From: Akebia trifoliata
Lineage: Eukaryota; Streptophyta; Magnoliopsida; Ranunculales; Lardizabalaceae
Length of the DNA: 64,000 nt
Assembly (NCBI GenBank): GCA_017979445.1
Contig: CM030706.1
Span: forward strand, 21,407,884-21,471,883
Direction: 5' to 3'
Of this stretch, positions 33,910 to 45,449 are shown piece by piece (position 1 is the stretch's first letter; each line of letters begins with the position of its first letter). The position numbers and the translations under genes are program-made. The notes below the pieces were generated by a model. The model was given only the letters and a program-made list of their open reading frames with translations, was not told the DNA's origin and ran no database searches.

Positions 33910-35536
33910 GCAACCCAAACCAAATCCTACCTAATCCAAAATAACCTAAAATCATTTCTAAATCCCAAGCCCAACACTAAAAGCCCATAAGACCCTACCC
34001 ATATTCACTTCATTATCTAACCCACAACCTTAACCCATAAACCATCATCCACATCAAACCAATCAACAATCTAACACCAAAAGATGACACATGTCATCAT
34101 CCTCACTCATCTCCCTCATCTAATCACCTACTCCCATCATCATTCTTTAAACAATTCATCTAACCCACATCACTTCTCTCCAAAATCACCTCAACCCATA
34201 CCCTACCCTAACCTAACCTATCCCCATTCATCAACCACTCACATCACAACCCATACCCTACACACCCTAACCTTTCATCATTCTCTAACACCATCAACCA
34301 CCCACATCACAACCCATATCTTTACCCATCATCTTCCTTAAAACACTCCAATAAAATCACCTCAACCCATACTCCCCTCATCATCAACTAACTAACCCAT
34401 ACCTCTCTCTCTAAATCAAACAACCACCATCAACCAATCAACTAATCTCACACCACACTCTCTCATCACATATGCCACATGTCATTCCCTCCTTTATTCT
34501 CCCAAAAACCAATCTACCAACCTCTTACACAACCCATTCTCTTAAATCTAAACATCTCATCTCTTCAACAAACCTAAGACTCCTTCTCCAAACAACCCTC
34601 TTACACCCCCACTCCCCCCATCAACCATTACTTATCTCATCCTACCAAACACTCTACCCAAATTGATTTGGGTAGGATCCAAACCATTTGGATCAAAACC
34701 TCACCCACTTTCATTCTTTACAAAACTACCATCAATCTCACTCCAAATTTCATACCCCCATCTTTAAAAAAGAATGTCATTACCCATTCTCCTAACCTTT
34801 AACCCCATTATACCCCCAAACATCCTCCCAACACCTATAAATACCCCTCCCCTCCTTCCAAAAATGGTTACTAAGTCTTAAGAAAAAAAAATATAACTAT
34901 TACTCTACCCTTCTCTCTACTATTCTCACCATCAATCTTCTAAAAAAAATACTTCCATACACTACTAAGAACTCAAGAAGAACTCAAGAGGACTTAAAGA
35001 CATAGAAAAATAAGGAAATAAAAGAAGAGAAGCTTCAAGGTGGGTTTAAAGTGCACCCCCCCTTTCTCTCTCTACCCTCTTCTCCTCCCTCTTCTATCAT
35101 CCCCTCCTCTTCATTTTATTTTAGATGGTTTAGGATGAATGGATCCCAAGGATAAAGGTATATAAGGGTCATTTCCATCGATGAAATGACCCTATGATCA
35201 AGTCGAGAATGAATCCCTACTTAGGGTACAAATACACGACACGGCCACTTTATTTTTCATTTTTTTAAAATCAAAATGACCGAGTTCTTTGAGGTTACTG
35301 CCACTTGACGGGGAAAAAAGAGTGCCTAACACCTTCCCTTTTCTCCAACCGAGCCGTTTACCCAAATCCCTAGGTTTGATCAATCCCTATCCAACGTGAG
35401 TCACTATATGTCAAAAATGACATTTTTTGAAAAATGTACATTGGGTGACCATTCACACCCACTTACAATATGAATGGTGGCGACTCCAAACTATAGTAGG
35501 TGTAACTGTCGTAATGACGAAAACCACGTATCTACA
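33910..35536 (+). mobile_element. 5' LTR of element C, truncated at its 5' end
   Basis: It is colinear with the solo LTR at 47204-49490 from about base 670 of that copy to its end, TCTACA at 35536, which directly precedes a primer-binding site. The plus strand from 33930 to about 34800 is almost free of G, being made of A/C/T words such as AACCCATACC. This produces spurious proline-, histidine- and threonine-rich frames. TATA-like CTATAAATACCCC is at about 34837. The missing first part includes the U3 start, so the promoter context is damaged. Confidence 0.85.
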
Positions 35537-35538
35537 GC

Positions 35539-35556
35539 TGGCGACTCCACTGGGGA
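35539..35556 (+). promoter_or_regulatory. Primer-binding site of element C
   Basis: TGGCGACTCCACTGGGGA begins two bases after the LTR end. It matches the site after the family-B LTR at 18606. It is the tRNA-primed start of minus-strand DNA synthesis in Tat/Ogre-type elements. Confidence 0.75.
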
Positions 35557-36230
35557 GCATGACTCATCCCTCGTGGATAACTTGGTCATTTGAAAAAAAA
35601 AAGATTTTTGATTTACTAATGTTGTTTCTTGGTTGTTGTGTGTGTATTGTTCTGTTTTAGTTTTCATTCTTATGTCCACAATGTAATATTTATTTATATT
35701 CTTGTTTACTTTGCTATATATTTGTAAGGGGGTCGATGAAAAGAAATGAAAAAAAAAATGGCACGAGCACTTGCGAGCATAGCCTACTTCACAAGCCACC
35801 CCACCCTCAACATACTTAGCCCGGATGCTTAGTAATTCTACGGCTTGAGATCGTTATTTCAAGTGTCGGGAATGAACACATCAAACTCGATCACCAACCA
35901 ACGACGTGCATACTTCGATATGCATCGAGGTTTGAAGATCGGGTAGCCGTGAAACCACCAACTAAACTCATGCATGTGCCCGACTAGATGAGCTAGGACA
36001 CAAATGTTACATCGACCCCTGAACAAAAGTTGTATTGGTTTAGTTGTTGTCGGGCCTTGAAGCCCACATTGTAAACCCAAGAAGGCATGGTTGTATATAT
36101 CATATTTTTTTATTTCTTCTTATCTTCCTTCCCTTAGGTAAGAGGGGGGAAATGTGGTGCATCATACATATGCACACAAACAAAAAAAAAATAGAAAAGA
36201 GGGAAGCAAAACAGTGGACCAAAGAACCAG
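35557..36230 (+). other. Leader of element C, first part, no gene
   Basis: Non-coding sequence of the type found before gag in Tat/Ogre elements. Short frames on either strand have no recognisable domain. Confidence 0.5.
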
Positions 36231-36239
36231 TTCTGTGAA

Positions 36240-36435
36240 ATTCCAGAAATTGGAATTCTTTTTGGTTTGTATCCATGACACGGGTAGACCAAAATGTGCA
36301 TCATCCGTGTTCGGAACATGGTTGAAACAGGGATCACCTCATCCGTGTTTTAAGCACGGTTGAAACAGTGAATGTCTCATCCGTGCCCAAAACACGGATA
36401 CTAGAATGTGGAATACATCCGTGCCATTGATACGG
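36240..36435 (+). repeat. Short degenerate repeats in the leader of element C
   Basis: CATCCGTGTT or CATCCGTGCC recurs four times at intervals of about 45 to 50 bases, mostly followed by an ACACGG or GCACGG complement that makes small hairpins. Confidence 0.55.
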
Positions 36436-36599
36436 ACCAGAGTGAACTCAACACCACAGAATGAACTCGACAGTCCATTTTTGAAGAGGCTCACTTACTA
36501 ATCGATCCAACGTTGATGGCACCCTTAGAAAAATCCCAAGTTTTGGGACAAATTAAGTAAAATGGACTATGTTAATCAATGTTTCCAAAAAACAAAATA

Positions 36600-36690
36600 A
36601 AAAAAAAACAAAAAAAAAAAAACAAAAACAAAACAAAAAATAAAATAAAATAGAAAACAAAACTGAAAAGAAAAAAAAAGGGGCGGGAAG
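36600..36690. repeat. A-rich low-complexity tract
   Basis: Runs of A broken by single C or T bases. It gives a spurious Phe-rich frame on the minus strand. Confidence 0.6.
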
Positions 36691-36734
36691 AATTTGCGGA
36701 TTTTCCAACTCAAAACAATTTTGTGAACTGGATT

Positions 36735-37330
36735 CCCACTTGTATCCATTTAAACTGGGTCTACAACCCAGATTCAATCCCACTGGGTCCACGACCCATA
36801 TCAAATCCAACTGGCCACGACCCAGACCCATTTACAACTAGGTCCACGACTTAGATCCAATCCAACTGGGTTATGACCCAAATCCAATCCAACTAGGTCC
36901 ACAACCCAGACCCATTTCCAACTGGGTCCACGACGTAGATCCAATCCAACTAGGTCCACGACCCAAACCCATTTCCAACAGGGTCCACAACCCGGATCCA
37001 ATCCAACTGGGTCCACGACCCAGATCCAATCCAACTGGGTCCACGACCCAAATTCATTTTCAACTAGGTCCACGACCGAGATCCATGTACCTTTTCAACT
37101 GGGTCCACAACCCAGATCCATATTCATTTTCAACTGGGTCCACGACCCAGATCCAAACCCATTTCAACTAGGTTTACAACTCAGATCCATTTTCAAATTG
37201 GGTCTATGACCCAGACCAAGATCCATTTCAACTGGGTTTACGATCCAGATCCATTTCAAACTGGGTCCACAACCCAGATCCATTTCGACTAGGTCTAAGA
37301 CCTAGATCCACTACAAATCGGATTCATATC
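36735..37330 (+). repeat. Tandem array of palindromic CTGGGT-ACCCAG units
   Basis: About 18 to 20 units of roughly 30 bp share AACTGGGTCCACGACCCAGA followed by TCCA and a short spacer. CTGGGT and ACCCAG within one unit are complementary, so every unit can form a small hairpin with a loop of about five bases. The array sits in the untranslated leader before gag. The minus-strand frame at 36801-37073 through it is a by-product of repetition. Confidence 0.8.
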
Positions 37331-37645
37331 AAGTTTCAAACCAAGTCCATGATCTAACAAAGATAACAACCAATCAATCAATTCAAGGGAATTCAATCTT
37401 TTTCAAAAAAAAAACATATTTCAAAAAGCACCAATTGCAGTCCTTGATCAAAATCGGTGCCTAGAAAGATCTTACCTTGTTGATATGAGGGGGATAGACT
37501 ACATTTATTTAGGGAACAAGGTGATTTAAGAGTGTCATTGTGCGCCGCCTTTTCCTTGGAGAACTGCCTGGCTGGCGGTGATTTTAGAAAATTAAATTCG
37601 AGGCTACCAAAAATATGGGTTGTTCCAACTCGATTTATCTCATAA
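37331..37645 (+). other. Conserved leader block of element C
   Basis: It contains GGGGATAGACTACATTTATT and AAGGTGATTTAAGAG, shared with 22995-23100 in element A. It is the only clear non-coding similarity between the two leaders and may mark a conserved leader function. Confidence 0.5.
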
Positions 37646-37649
37646 ATTA

Positions 37650-38345
37650 TTTTTCAAAATACTTTCCCGACTCCGTGTCGATGCCAGTTCCGTGTTGATG
37701 AATTACATTTTCAAAATGTTTTCCCGACTTCCCGACTCCATGTCAATGCCAGCTCCGTGCTGATGAAATTACTTTTTCAAAATGCTTTCCCGACTCCGTG
37801 TTGATGCCAGCTCTGTGCTGATGAAATTACTTTTTCAAAATGCTTTCCTGACTCTGTGTCAATGCCAGCTCCATGCTGATGAAATTACTTTTTCAAAACA
37901 CTTTCCCGACTCTATGTCGATGCCAGCTCAATGCTGATGAAATTACTTTTTCAAAACGCTTCACTACTCCGTGTCGATGCCAGCTCCGTGCTGATGCCAA
38001 CTCCATGTTGATGCCGACTCCGGGTTGATGCCAGCTCTATGCTGAGATAATTACTTTTTAAAAATATTTTACTGACTCTGTGTCGATGCCAGCTCCGTGC
38101 TGATGCCAACTCCGTGTCGATGCCAGCTCTATGTTGAGATAATTACTTTTTAAAAATGTTTTACTGACTCCGTGTCGATGCCAGCTCCGTGCTGATGCCA
38201 ACTCCATATTGATGCCGACTCCATATCGATGCCAGCTCGCACTGGGTTAATTCCATTTAAAAAAAAACATTTTACCGATTCCGTGTCGATGCCAGCTCCA
38301 TGTTGATATAATTCTTTTGTAAAACATTTTACCAACTCCGTGTTG
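37650..38345 (+). repeat. Tandem array with GACTCCGTGTCGATGCCAGC units
   Basis: About ten to twelve diverged units of 50 to 60 bp contain GACTCCGTGTCGATGCCAGC, CTCCGTGCTGATG and an ATTACTTTTTCAAAA spacer. Some units have lost the spacer, giving higher-order variation. The array ends about 200 bases before gag. Confidence 0.8.
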
Positions 38346-38539
38346 ATGCAGGCTCTGCACCGAGAAATTACTTTTTCGTTAAAACTCATAATAAACAACG
38401 TTACCCAACCTAATAAAACATCATGCATCTTCACTTTTTGTAAACAAGATAGTGACGCTTGGTCTTCTGTACACACAAGTGGCCAAGCGAAAGAAATACA
38501 AGCAGCCAGAAGTACCTCCATATTTTTTGAGATCATCTA

Positions 38540-40052
38540 TGGTCACCATGAGTTCTTCTGAACCAGCACAACCCCCAATAACCGAAACGTCAGGTATCGA
38601 TCCACAAATCGCAGCATTATTGAAAATAATCGAGAGGCAAGAAAAGATAGTAAGTACCGTGTTAGCCAACGCTAGCATCATACAAGCTCAAACAATACAG
38701 CAACATGCGTCTGGATAAAATCAAGATTTGCCCGAGCAACCTCCCCAGGGACCACAGACCACCATGCCGCCTGCAATGCTTGAATACCAGGGGCCCCCGC
38801 TCTATATTCCATAGAATCGACCACCACCTATGGTCATTCCTAATGACGAATGTGAGTACAGGGCTACAGAGGCCAAGAGCGCAACAGACGAAAATTTGGC
38901 TTAGCAAATCGAGTCTCTGTAGGAAGAGATGAGAAGAATGAAGGGTCTCAACACGTTGAGTGGAACTCGGTTCAAGGACCTTTGCTTCTACCCCAATGCT
39001 CAATTACCGACTAAATTCAAGTATCCAGAGTTTGAAATGTATAATGGAGTGGGGTGCCCACTGTCACACTTGAAGTTATATTGTGGGTCCATGTGCCAGT
39101 ATGGCAAGGATGACAGGCTGTTAGTACAATTGTTTTAGAGGAGTTTGACAGGGCCGACACTCAAATGGTTTTCTGGATTGGACCACTCACTCATTAAGAA
39201 CTGGCAGGACTTAGCTGAGATGTTCAGGCAAAATTATCGGTTCAATACAGATGTGGGTCTGGACTGAAATGACATGGCTAAAATGACAAGAAAGTAGAGG
39301 GAAACGGTGAAAGAGTATGCACAGAGGTGGCGAGAGTCAGCCTCACAAGTAAGGCCTGCAATGACTGAATAAGAGATGAATACCACGTTCATCACAACAC
39401 TAGGGCATGCATTCTATACTCATTTGGTGGGGTACACCACAGACACATTCTCGAAGCTGGTACAAGTGGCAGATCGGGTCGAGGATGGGATCCGAACTGG
39501 TCTGATTTTTGACTTCACGAGTCTAGGGGCAACAACAAGAATCCCTTCTCCGAGAAAGCCAGTGCCTACGGGAAAGAAGAGGGAAGAACCACAGGTTAAC
39601 AACGTACAACCAAACCGACCCCTATTCATCCATTCACCAGCACCAAGACCACAAGCGCCATCAACTTCATGGACACCAGCACCGTCGACATGGAACCCTC
39701 CACCTCAGAATCCATTTCGAGCAAATCCTCCACTAGTTGCACAGTAGGCACCACTATATGGGCAGAACCAGCAGACACGTCCCAACAGAGTAAATAGAGT
39801 GTTTACCAGGTTACCCATGACACTATCAGAATTACTGTCAATCTTTCTCAGGGGTGAGTATCTTGAGAAACGTCCGCCAAATCCTGAGGCTGCTAAAAAG
39901 CCAGGGTACAACCCCAATTTGTTTTGCGAATTTCACATGGGTGCACCAGGGTACTCTACAGACCAATGTTGGCAGCTCAAACATCAAGTACAGAACTTGA
40001 TCGATAAAAAGGTTCTCATCCTAGATGGGCCTGCCAACCCGCCCCAACAATA
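38540..40052 (+). pseudogene. Gag of Tat/Ogre-like element C, broken
   Basis: The frame starts near ATG 38539 (VTMSSSEPAQPP), with a first UAG at 38716. It carries capsid blocks in order: LPTKFKYPEFEMYNGVGCP (about 39010), HLKLYCGSMCQYG, LKWFSGLDHSLIKNWQDL (about 39170), YAQRWRESASQVRPAM (about 39320), and a proline-rich segment around 39620-39740. A terminal CEFHMGAPGYSTDQC motif at about 39925-39970 follows, a CxxH-type knuckle with one His replaced by Tyr. About ten in-frame stops occur, most of them UAG at positions where Gln or Trp is usual. The reading frame is otherwise conserved over 1.5 kb, so decay is by point substitution more than by indel. Confidence 0.8.
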
Positions 40053-41687
40053 AAATATCAATCAAAACCCCCTACCTACTCACAATGGAGAGGGGAATGG
40101 GCATAGGGTAAGTGTCGTTTGCGGAGAACTCGACTTCAATCCTTCGGATTTGATAGCGCCTATCGGGGCAAAAATCAGGGTCCACCTAACCCAGGGATCA
40201 AAGGCGTCCACGATTAACACAGTCAATCACTACACAATGAATCCATCTCAAAACTTGCAGCCACCACTCAGCTTGGCCGACCTCACCATCCATCGCATGC
40301 ATCAAAATACTACTACCCGACCACCTTTAGTTATACCTTGCAGATCACTGAACCATCAAAATTTGACCCAACCTCCTCTCGTCATACCCTACACACCATC
40401 ATATTCTCAAGGATCAACTCGACCCCCCTTCTTATACCATACACTTCATCTTCATGCCCACCACTTGTCATCCCATACACTTATCCAACTCCTTACGTAA
40501 CTTCTCCTACCAGCACTACATCCAAACCTGATCCACCTCCCATGGCCATACACTCACCTAAACCATTCCTTTATAGCTCCAACCAGGCAGTGTCCTGGAG
40601 CTACGAGACCACGATCACCACTACCACAAGGGTCGAGACCATGAAGAAAGCCATGGTGGCTGATATCGACCATATGAAAAGGGCAGGGAGATGCCAGAAA
40701 TTATTAGGAAAGGGGATAAGCATTGGGAAAGAAACAAAAGAGATCGCAAAAGAAATGACAGAGGAAGAAAAAAAGAAAGCAAAGGGAAAGGGTAAGCTGT
40801 ATAAATATGATAAGACGAAAGAGAAGGCGAAATTGACAGATAAGGAGGCTGTAGATTTTATTAAGCTCGTTTGCAAGAGTGAGCATAATATAGTGGACCA
40901 ATTAAACAAATAGTCAGCTCAAATCAGTATCCTATGCCTGATGCAAAAATCAGAGGAACACTAGGAGACATTACTAAGAATTCTGGAGAAGTCACACGTA
41001 CCGTCAACCACGTCACCAACATAACTAGAACAAATAGTAGGCCAGATCATGGCCCCTAATCCCATTTTCTTCACTGAAAGTGAATTCGTGTCTGAAGGAC
41101 GGGGACACGTAGAACCATTAAACATCATGGTCATGTGCAAAGGCATGATGGTTGCCATGGTACTGATTGATAATGGCTCAGCCCTCAACGTCTGTCCCCT
41201 TGAAACCTTTCGGAAGCTCAACGCTGATTGGACACATGTCAAGCCCAACAATAAGGTTGTCCGAGGCTTCGACAACTTGAGAAGGGATTCCCTGGGAGAG
41301 GTAGATTTATCGATCACAATAGGCCCATGTACGTTCGAGGTAACGTTTGAAGTCATAGAGATTCCGACAACCTTCAATTTACTACTGGGCAGGCCGTGGA
41401 TCCATATAGCAGGGGCTGTACCTTCTTCTCTACACCAAAGAGTCAAATTCATCATGGGGCAAAAAATGATATCTGTGTTGGCAGAAAATCTTATTCCTGC
41501 TGGGAAAGCTCCAGATGTGTCGTTTATAGATATTGAAATGACGAAGGACAAAGCGCTATACCACTCCTATCAATTTGTTGCTGTCAATCATGTGGAAAAA
41601 GGGAAAGAGAAGGTAAAGGTAGAACTATCAAGAACAAATTTGATGATTGGTCGGGTTTTGAAGAAAGCAGGTTACCGACCCAGATAA
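40053..41687 (+). pseudogene. Gag-protease linker and retropepsin of element C
   Basis: The first 600 bases are a diverged linker rich in Pro and Thr codons. From about 40620 a Lys- and Glu-rich segment leads to the HNIVDQLNK and ISILCLMQ blocks, which precede the protease in this lineage. The frame 41049-41687 is open and contains the catalytic VLIDNGSALNVCP (Asp at 41169-41171), VRGFDNLRRDSLGEVDL, and LLLGRPWIH near 41380. The active site is D-N-G, as in element A. A G-patch start (KKAGYRPR) lies at the end, before a stop at 41685-41687. Confidence 0.8.
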
Positions 41688-43540
41688 GGGTTGGGACCAG
41701 GAGAAAAGGGCAAAGCTACACCGGTTGAAGCAAAAAAACAAACTCCTTATTTTGGTCTGGGGTTCAGGCCCACAAAAAAAGATATTGCGAAAATGAATGA
41801 CAAGAAAAGAGAACTCCGGTTAGCTAGAAAACAAAACCGTGAATCGAATGTCTGGAATCTGGGCAAAGTTTCTCACATCAGTGTTAGCTTTCCAAAATCA
41901 CATACTAGACCCGACAACTTATCGGAATCACTGCCAACAAAACCAGCTAGAAGGCCAAAAGTGGTAAAGTTCAAACCCCTGCACCTTCAAGAAGACCCAG
42001 TTGTTGAGTCCCAATCATCCTTCGTAGAAGGCATTGATGTTCTATTCAATGGGAATTCCGATGAAAGTCCATCAAAGACCGTTCCAAAATCCACCAAAGT
42101 GAAAATCACCCAAAGAAATCAAAGACTTGGTAGAACGTCACGAGAAAGGTATTCAACCAAACATCCAGGATACAGATTCAATCAATCTTGGTACCGAAGA
42201 AGACCCACGAATTGTCAAGATCGGAGCTTTGTTAACGTCACAACAAAAAGAAGAAATGGTTAAATTCTTACGAAAGTATCAAGATGTCTTCGCATGGTCG
42301 TACAGGGATATGTCTGGGTTAGACACAGATCTTGTTGTACACAAGCTACCAATTGCCGCGGGAAGCAAGCCGATCAAACAGAAACTGAGAAGACTGAAGC
42401 AAAAATGGACCCTCAAAGTCAAAGATGAGGTCATGAAGCAATTCGAGGCCGGATTTCTTGTAGTTTCTACATACTCTAAATGGTTAGCCAACGTTGTCCT
42501 AGTGCCCAAGAAAGATGGGAAGGTACGCATGTGTGTTGACTACCGAGACTTGAACAAGGCCAGTCCTAAGGATGATATCCCATTACCACACAACGACACT
42601 TTAGTCGATAGTACAGCAAGACACGACATGGTCTCATTCATAGATGGCTTCTCAGGCTATAACCAGATAAAAATGGTAGAAGAAGATCAAGAAAAGACTA
42701 CATTCATCACACCAAGGGGTACTTTCCACTACAAAGTCATGCCATTCAAACTGAAGAACGCAGGAGTGACTTATCAACGGGCAATGACCGCATTATTCCA
42801 TGATATGATCAATAAGGAAATAGAGGTCTATGTAGACGACATAATTGCTAAATCCGGCATTGAAGAAGACCATCTGGTAAATCTCAAGAAGTTGTTCGAC
42901 AGGCTGAGGAAATACAGTTTTAGGTTAAATCTGGCAAAATGCGTATTCGGGGCAACATCGGACAAGCTACTGGGATTCATTATCAGTAGAAGAGGCATCG
43001 AGATAGATCCGGCAAAAATCAAGTATATCCTTGAGATGAAAGCACCCGTTTCAGAGAGAGATGTTCGGGCATTCTTGGGGATAATACAATATATTAGCCG
43101 TTTCATTACTCAGCTCACGCCTATCTGTGAGCCAATCTTCAAGCTATTGAGGAAAGACACGCCAAAAAAGTGGAACAAGGACTGTCAAGAAGCGTTCGAC
43201 AAAATCAAGCAATATTTGCTCAATCCACCAGTCCTAGTTCCTCCTACTCCAGGGCGACCTCTGCTGATGTACATCTCAGTACAAGAAATGTTAATGGGAT
43301 GTGTGCTTAGGCAATATGATGAATCAGGACGGAAGGAACATGCCATTTATTATTTCAGCAAGAAATTTACCGAGTATGAGGTAAAATATTCGACACTTGA
43401 GAAGACTTGCTGTGTATTAGTCAAGGCATCTCAACGACTACATCATTATTTGCTCAGTTACTCGACTATGCTTATCTCCAGGATGGACCCCCTGAATTAT
43501 CTATTCGAAAAACCAGCACTAAAAGGCCGCACAGCAAAAT
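41688..43540 (+). pseudogene. G-patch, reverse transcriptase and RNase H of element C
   Basis: This is the polymerase that copies element RNA into DNA. The G-patch continues from the protease frame (LGPGEKG and FGLGFRPTKKD, to about 41800). The frame then shifts, and 42127-43620 is open through the whole RT. Visible blocks are FAWSYRDMSGLD, VPKKDGKVRMCVDYRDLNK, FIDGFSGYNQIKM, and the catalytic VYVDD at 42829-42840, followed by LGFIISRRGIEIDP. The connection and RNase H-like part runs from about 43130, with SKKFTEYEVKYSTLEK and the FEKPALKGR segment near 43505. A one-base deletion near 43546 breaks the frame after AKWQ. The RT itself looks catalytically intact, which is unusual in this window. 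Confidence 0.85.
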
Positions 43541-43546
43541 GGCAAC

Positions 43547-44042
43547 ATTGTTATCGGAGTTTGACATCACCTATGTCACTCAAAAAGCCATCAAAGGGCA
43601 AGCCATTGCAGACCACCTAGCTGAGCACCCGTTGCCTGATTACGAGCTATTAAAGACAAACTTTCCGGATGAAGCCATACTATTTACTGAGATTGAGGAT
43701 GATGATGACGAACCAGGCTAGAAAATGTACTTCGATGGAGCAGCCAATCAGAAAGGAAACGGAATAGGGGCAGTCTTGATCAAACCATGTGGGTCCCATG
43801 TGCCAATTGCCATCAGATTGAAATTCCAATGCTCTAACAACGAGGCCGAATAAGAAACATGCATAGCAGGGTTGAAAGCAGATCTAGATCTCGAGGTAGA
43901 TGAGATTGATGTTTTCGGAGATTCAAGCTTAGTAGTCTATCAGATGACTGGAGAATAGAAGACCCGGGAACAGAGACTGGACCCTTACCACGAGTATCTA
44001 GAGGAACTAAGCTCATACTTTGACAGGATCTCATTCACATAC
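43547..44042 (+). pseudogene. Second (archaeal-type) RNase H of element C, broken
   Basis: After the frame change the sequence reads LLSEFDITYVTQKAIKGQA (43550-43610), a spacer rich in Asp and Glu, then a stop. A second RNase H domain follows: MYFDGAANQKGNGIGAVL with its first Asp near 43735, the NNEAE motif near 43840 and FGDSSLVVYQM near 43920. A second RNase H following the first is characteristic of the Tat branch of gypsy elements. UAG codons at 43719-43721, near 43851 and near 43957 interrupt it. Confidence 0.75.
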
Positions 44043-45449
44043 ATGCCAAGAGCTAAGAATCAGTTCGCAAATGCACTAGCTACACTTGCTTCCATGATTA
44101 GTATTTCAGAAGATCTGATCATCGACCCAATTGAGATTGGAATTCAAGATGAGCCGACTTACTGTCTTTCCGTCGAAGTAGAAGAATTCAAAGAAAAGTC
44201 TTGGTACTCAGACATCAGGGCATATCTCGAAGATCGAACCCTTTCCTCAGATGTAACGTCAAATGATCGCAGAACCATTCAGAAATTGGCAGGGCAATTC
44301 TTCTTGAGCAACGGTATTCTGTATAGGAAATCACACCACGAGGTCTTACTTCGGTGTGTAGCAAAAGTAGAAGCAAAACAATTAATCGAGACTGTACATG
44401 GTGGAGTCTATGGACCTCACATGAATGGTCATATGCTAGCAAAGAAGATTATGCGGATGGGATATTACTGGACAACAATGGAAAATGACTGCTATCAACA
44501 TGTTCGCAAATGCCATGTGTGCCAGATCTACGCCAACAAGATCAATGCTCCGCCTTCAGAGCTACATAATATGATCACTCATTGGCCCTTTTCACTCTGG
44601 GGAATGGACGTCATCGGGCCAATCTCACCTAAAGTTGCAAATGGGCATCGCTTCATTCTAGTGGCTATCAATTACTTCACCAAGTAGGTAAAAACTGCTT
44701 CATATGCCAACGTCACCAAAAGCAATGTCCTAAAGTTTGTCAAGAACAACATTATTTGCAGATATGGGCTTCACAACGGATTGGTAACTGACAATGCTAA
44801 GAATTTCAAGAACAAGGATATGATCAAGATGTGCGAAGACTTCCAGATCACTCATCACAACTCTATACCTTACAAACCTAAGATGAACGGAGCAGTCGAG
44901 GCAGCCAACAAGAATATCAAGAAAATCATTGAGAAAATGGCAGTTACGTACAAATATTGGCGCGACATGTTGCCTTTTGCACTTCACGCCTATCGAACCT
45001 CGTTCAGAACTTCGACTGGGGCAACTCCTTATTCATTGGTATACGGAATAGAAGCAGTCTTACCCGTAGAGGTTGAGATTCCCTCCCTCCGGATCTTAAA
45101 AGAAGCAGAGTTAGATGAAACTGAATAGATTCAAGCTCGGTTCGACCAGTTAAATCTAATTGAAGAGAAGCGCCTTGCAGCCATCTACCATGGATAGATC
45201 TACCAACGACGAATAGCTCATGCCAACAATAAGAAAGTTAAGCCTAGAGATTTAACGCCAGGAGACCTTGTTCTGAAGAAAATTCTGCCAATCCAAGAAG
45301 ATGCCAGAGGAAAATTCAGACCAAACTATGAGGGACCATTCATTGTATAGAAGGTAATAACAGGAGGAGCTCTGATTCTCACGGAAATGGACGGACAAGT
45401 CTTCCCGCAACCGATCAATGCTAACACTGTCAAGAAATACTACGCCTGA
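44043..45449 (+). pseudogene. Integrase of element C, DDE intact but stops present
   Basis: The integrase inserts element DNA into chromosomes. The HHCC zinc-binding region is visible as VHGGVYGPHMNGH followed by CYQHVRKCHVC (about 44395-44525). The catalytic residues are Asp in WGMDVIGP (44607-44609), Asp in VTDNAKNF (44790-44792) and Glu in NGAVEAANKN (44898-44900). The C-terminal part has the FRTSTGATPYSLVYG block and the LTPGDLVLKK and GPFIV segments. It terminates TVKKYYA then UGA at 45447-45449. UAG codons interrupt at 44685-44687, 45126-45128 and two or three later points. There is no chromodomain, in line with the Tat lineage. Confidence 0.85.

Noticed and set aside
34084..34341. Plus-strand frame rich in His, Thr, Pro and Ser (also 34472-34666, 48044-48289, 48421-48624)
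   Set aside because: These arise because the LTR block lacks G and so lacks TAG and TGA. No domain and no conserved length between the copies.
36801..37073. Repetitive minus-strand frame with DLVGLDL units
   Set aside because: By-product of the CTGGGT tandem array in the leader of element C. The same applies to 38150-38536.
36735..38345. CRISPR-like array
   Set aside because: Repeats are diverged, spacers are not unique or uniform, the genome is a plant nucleus, and no cas-type gene is present.
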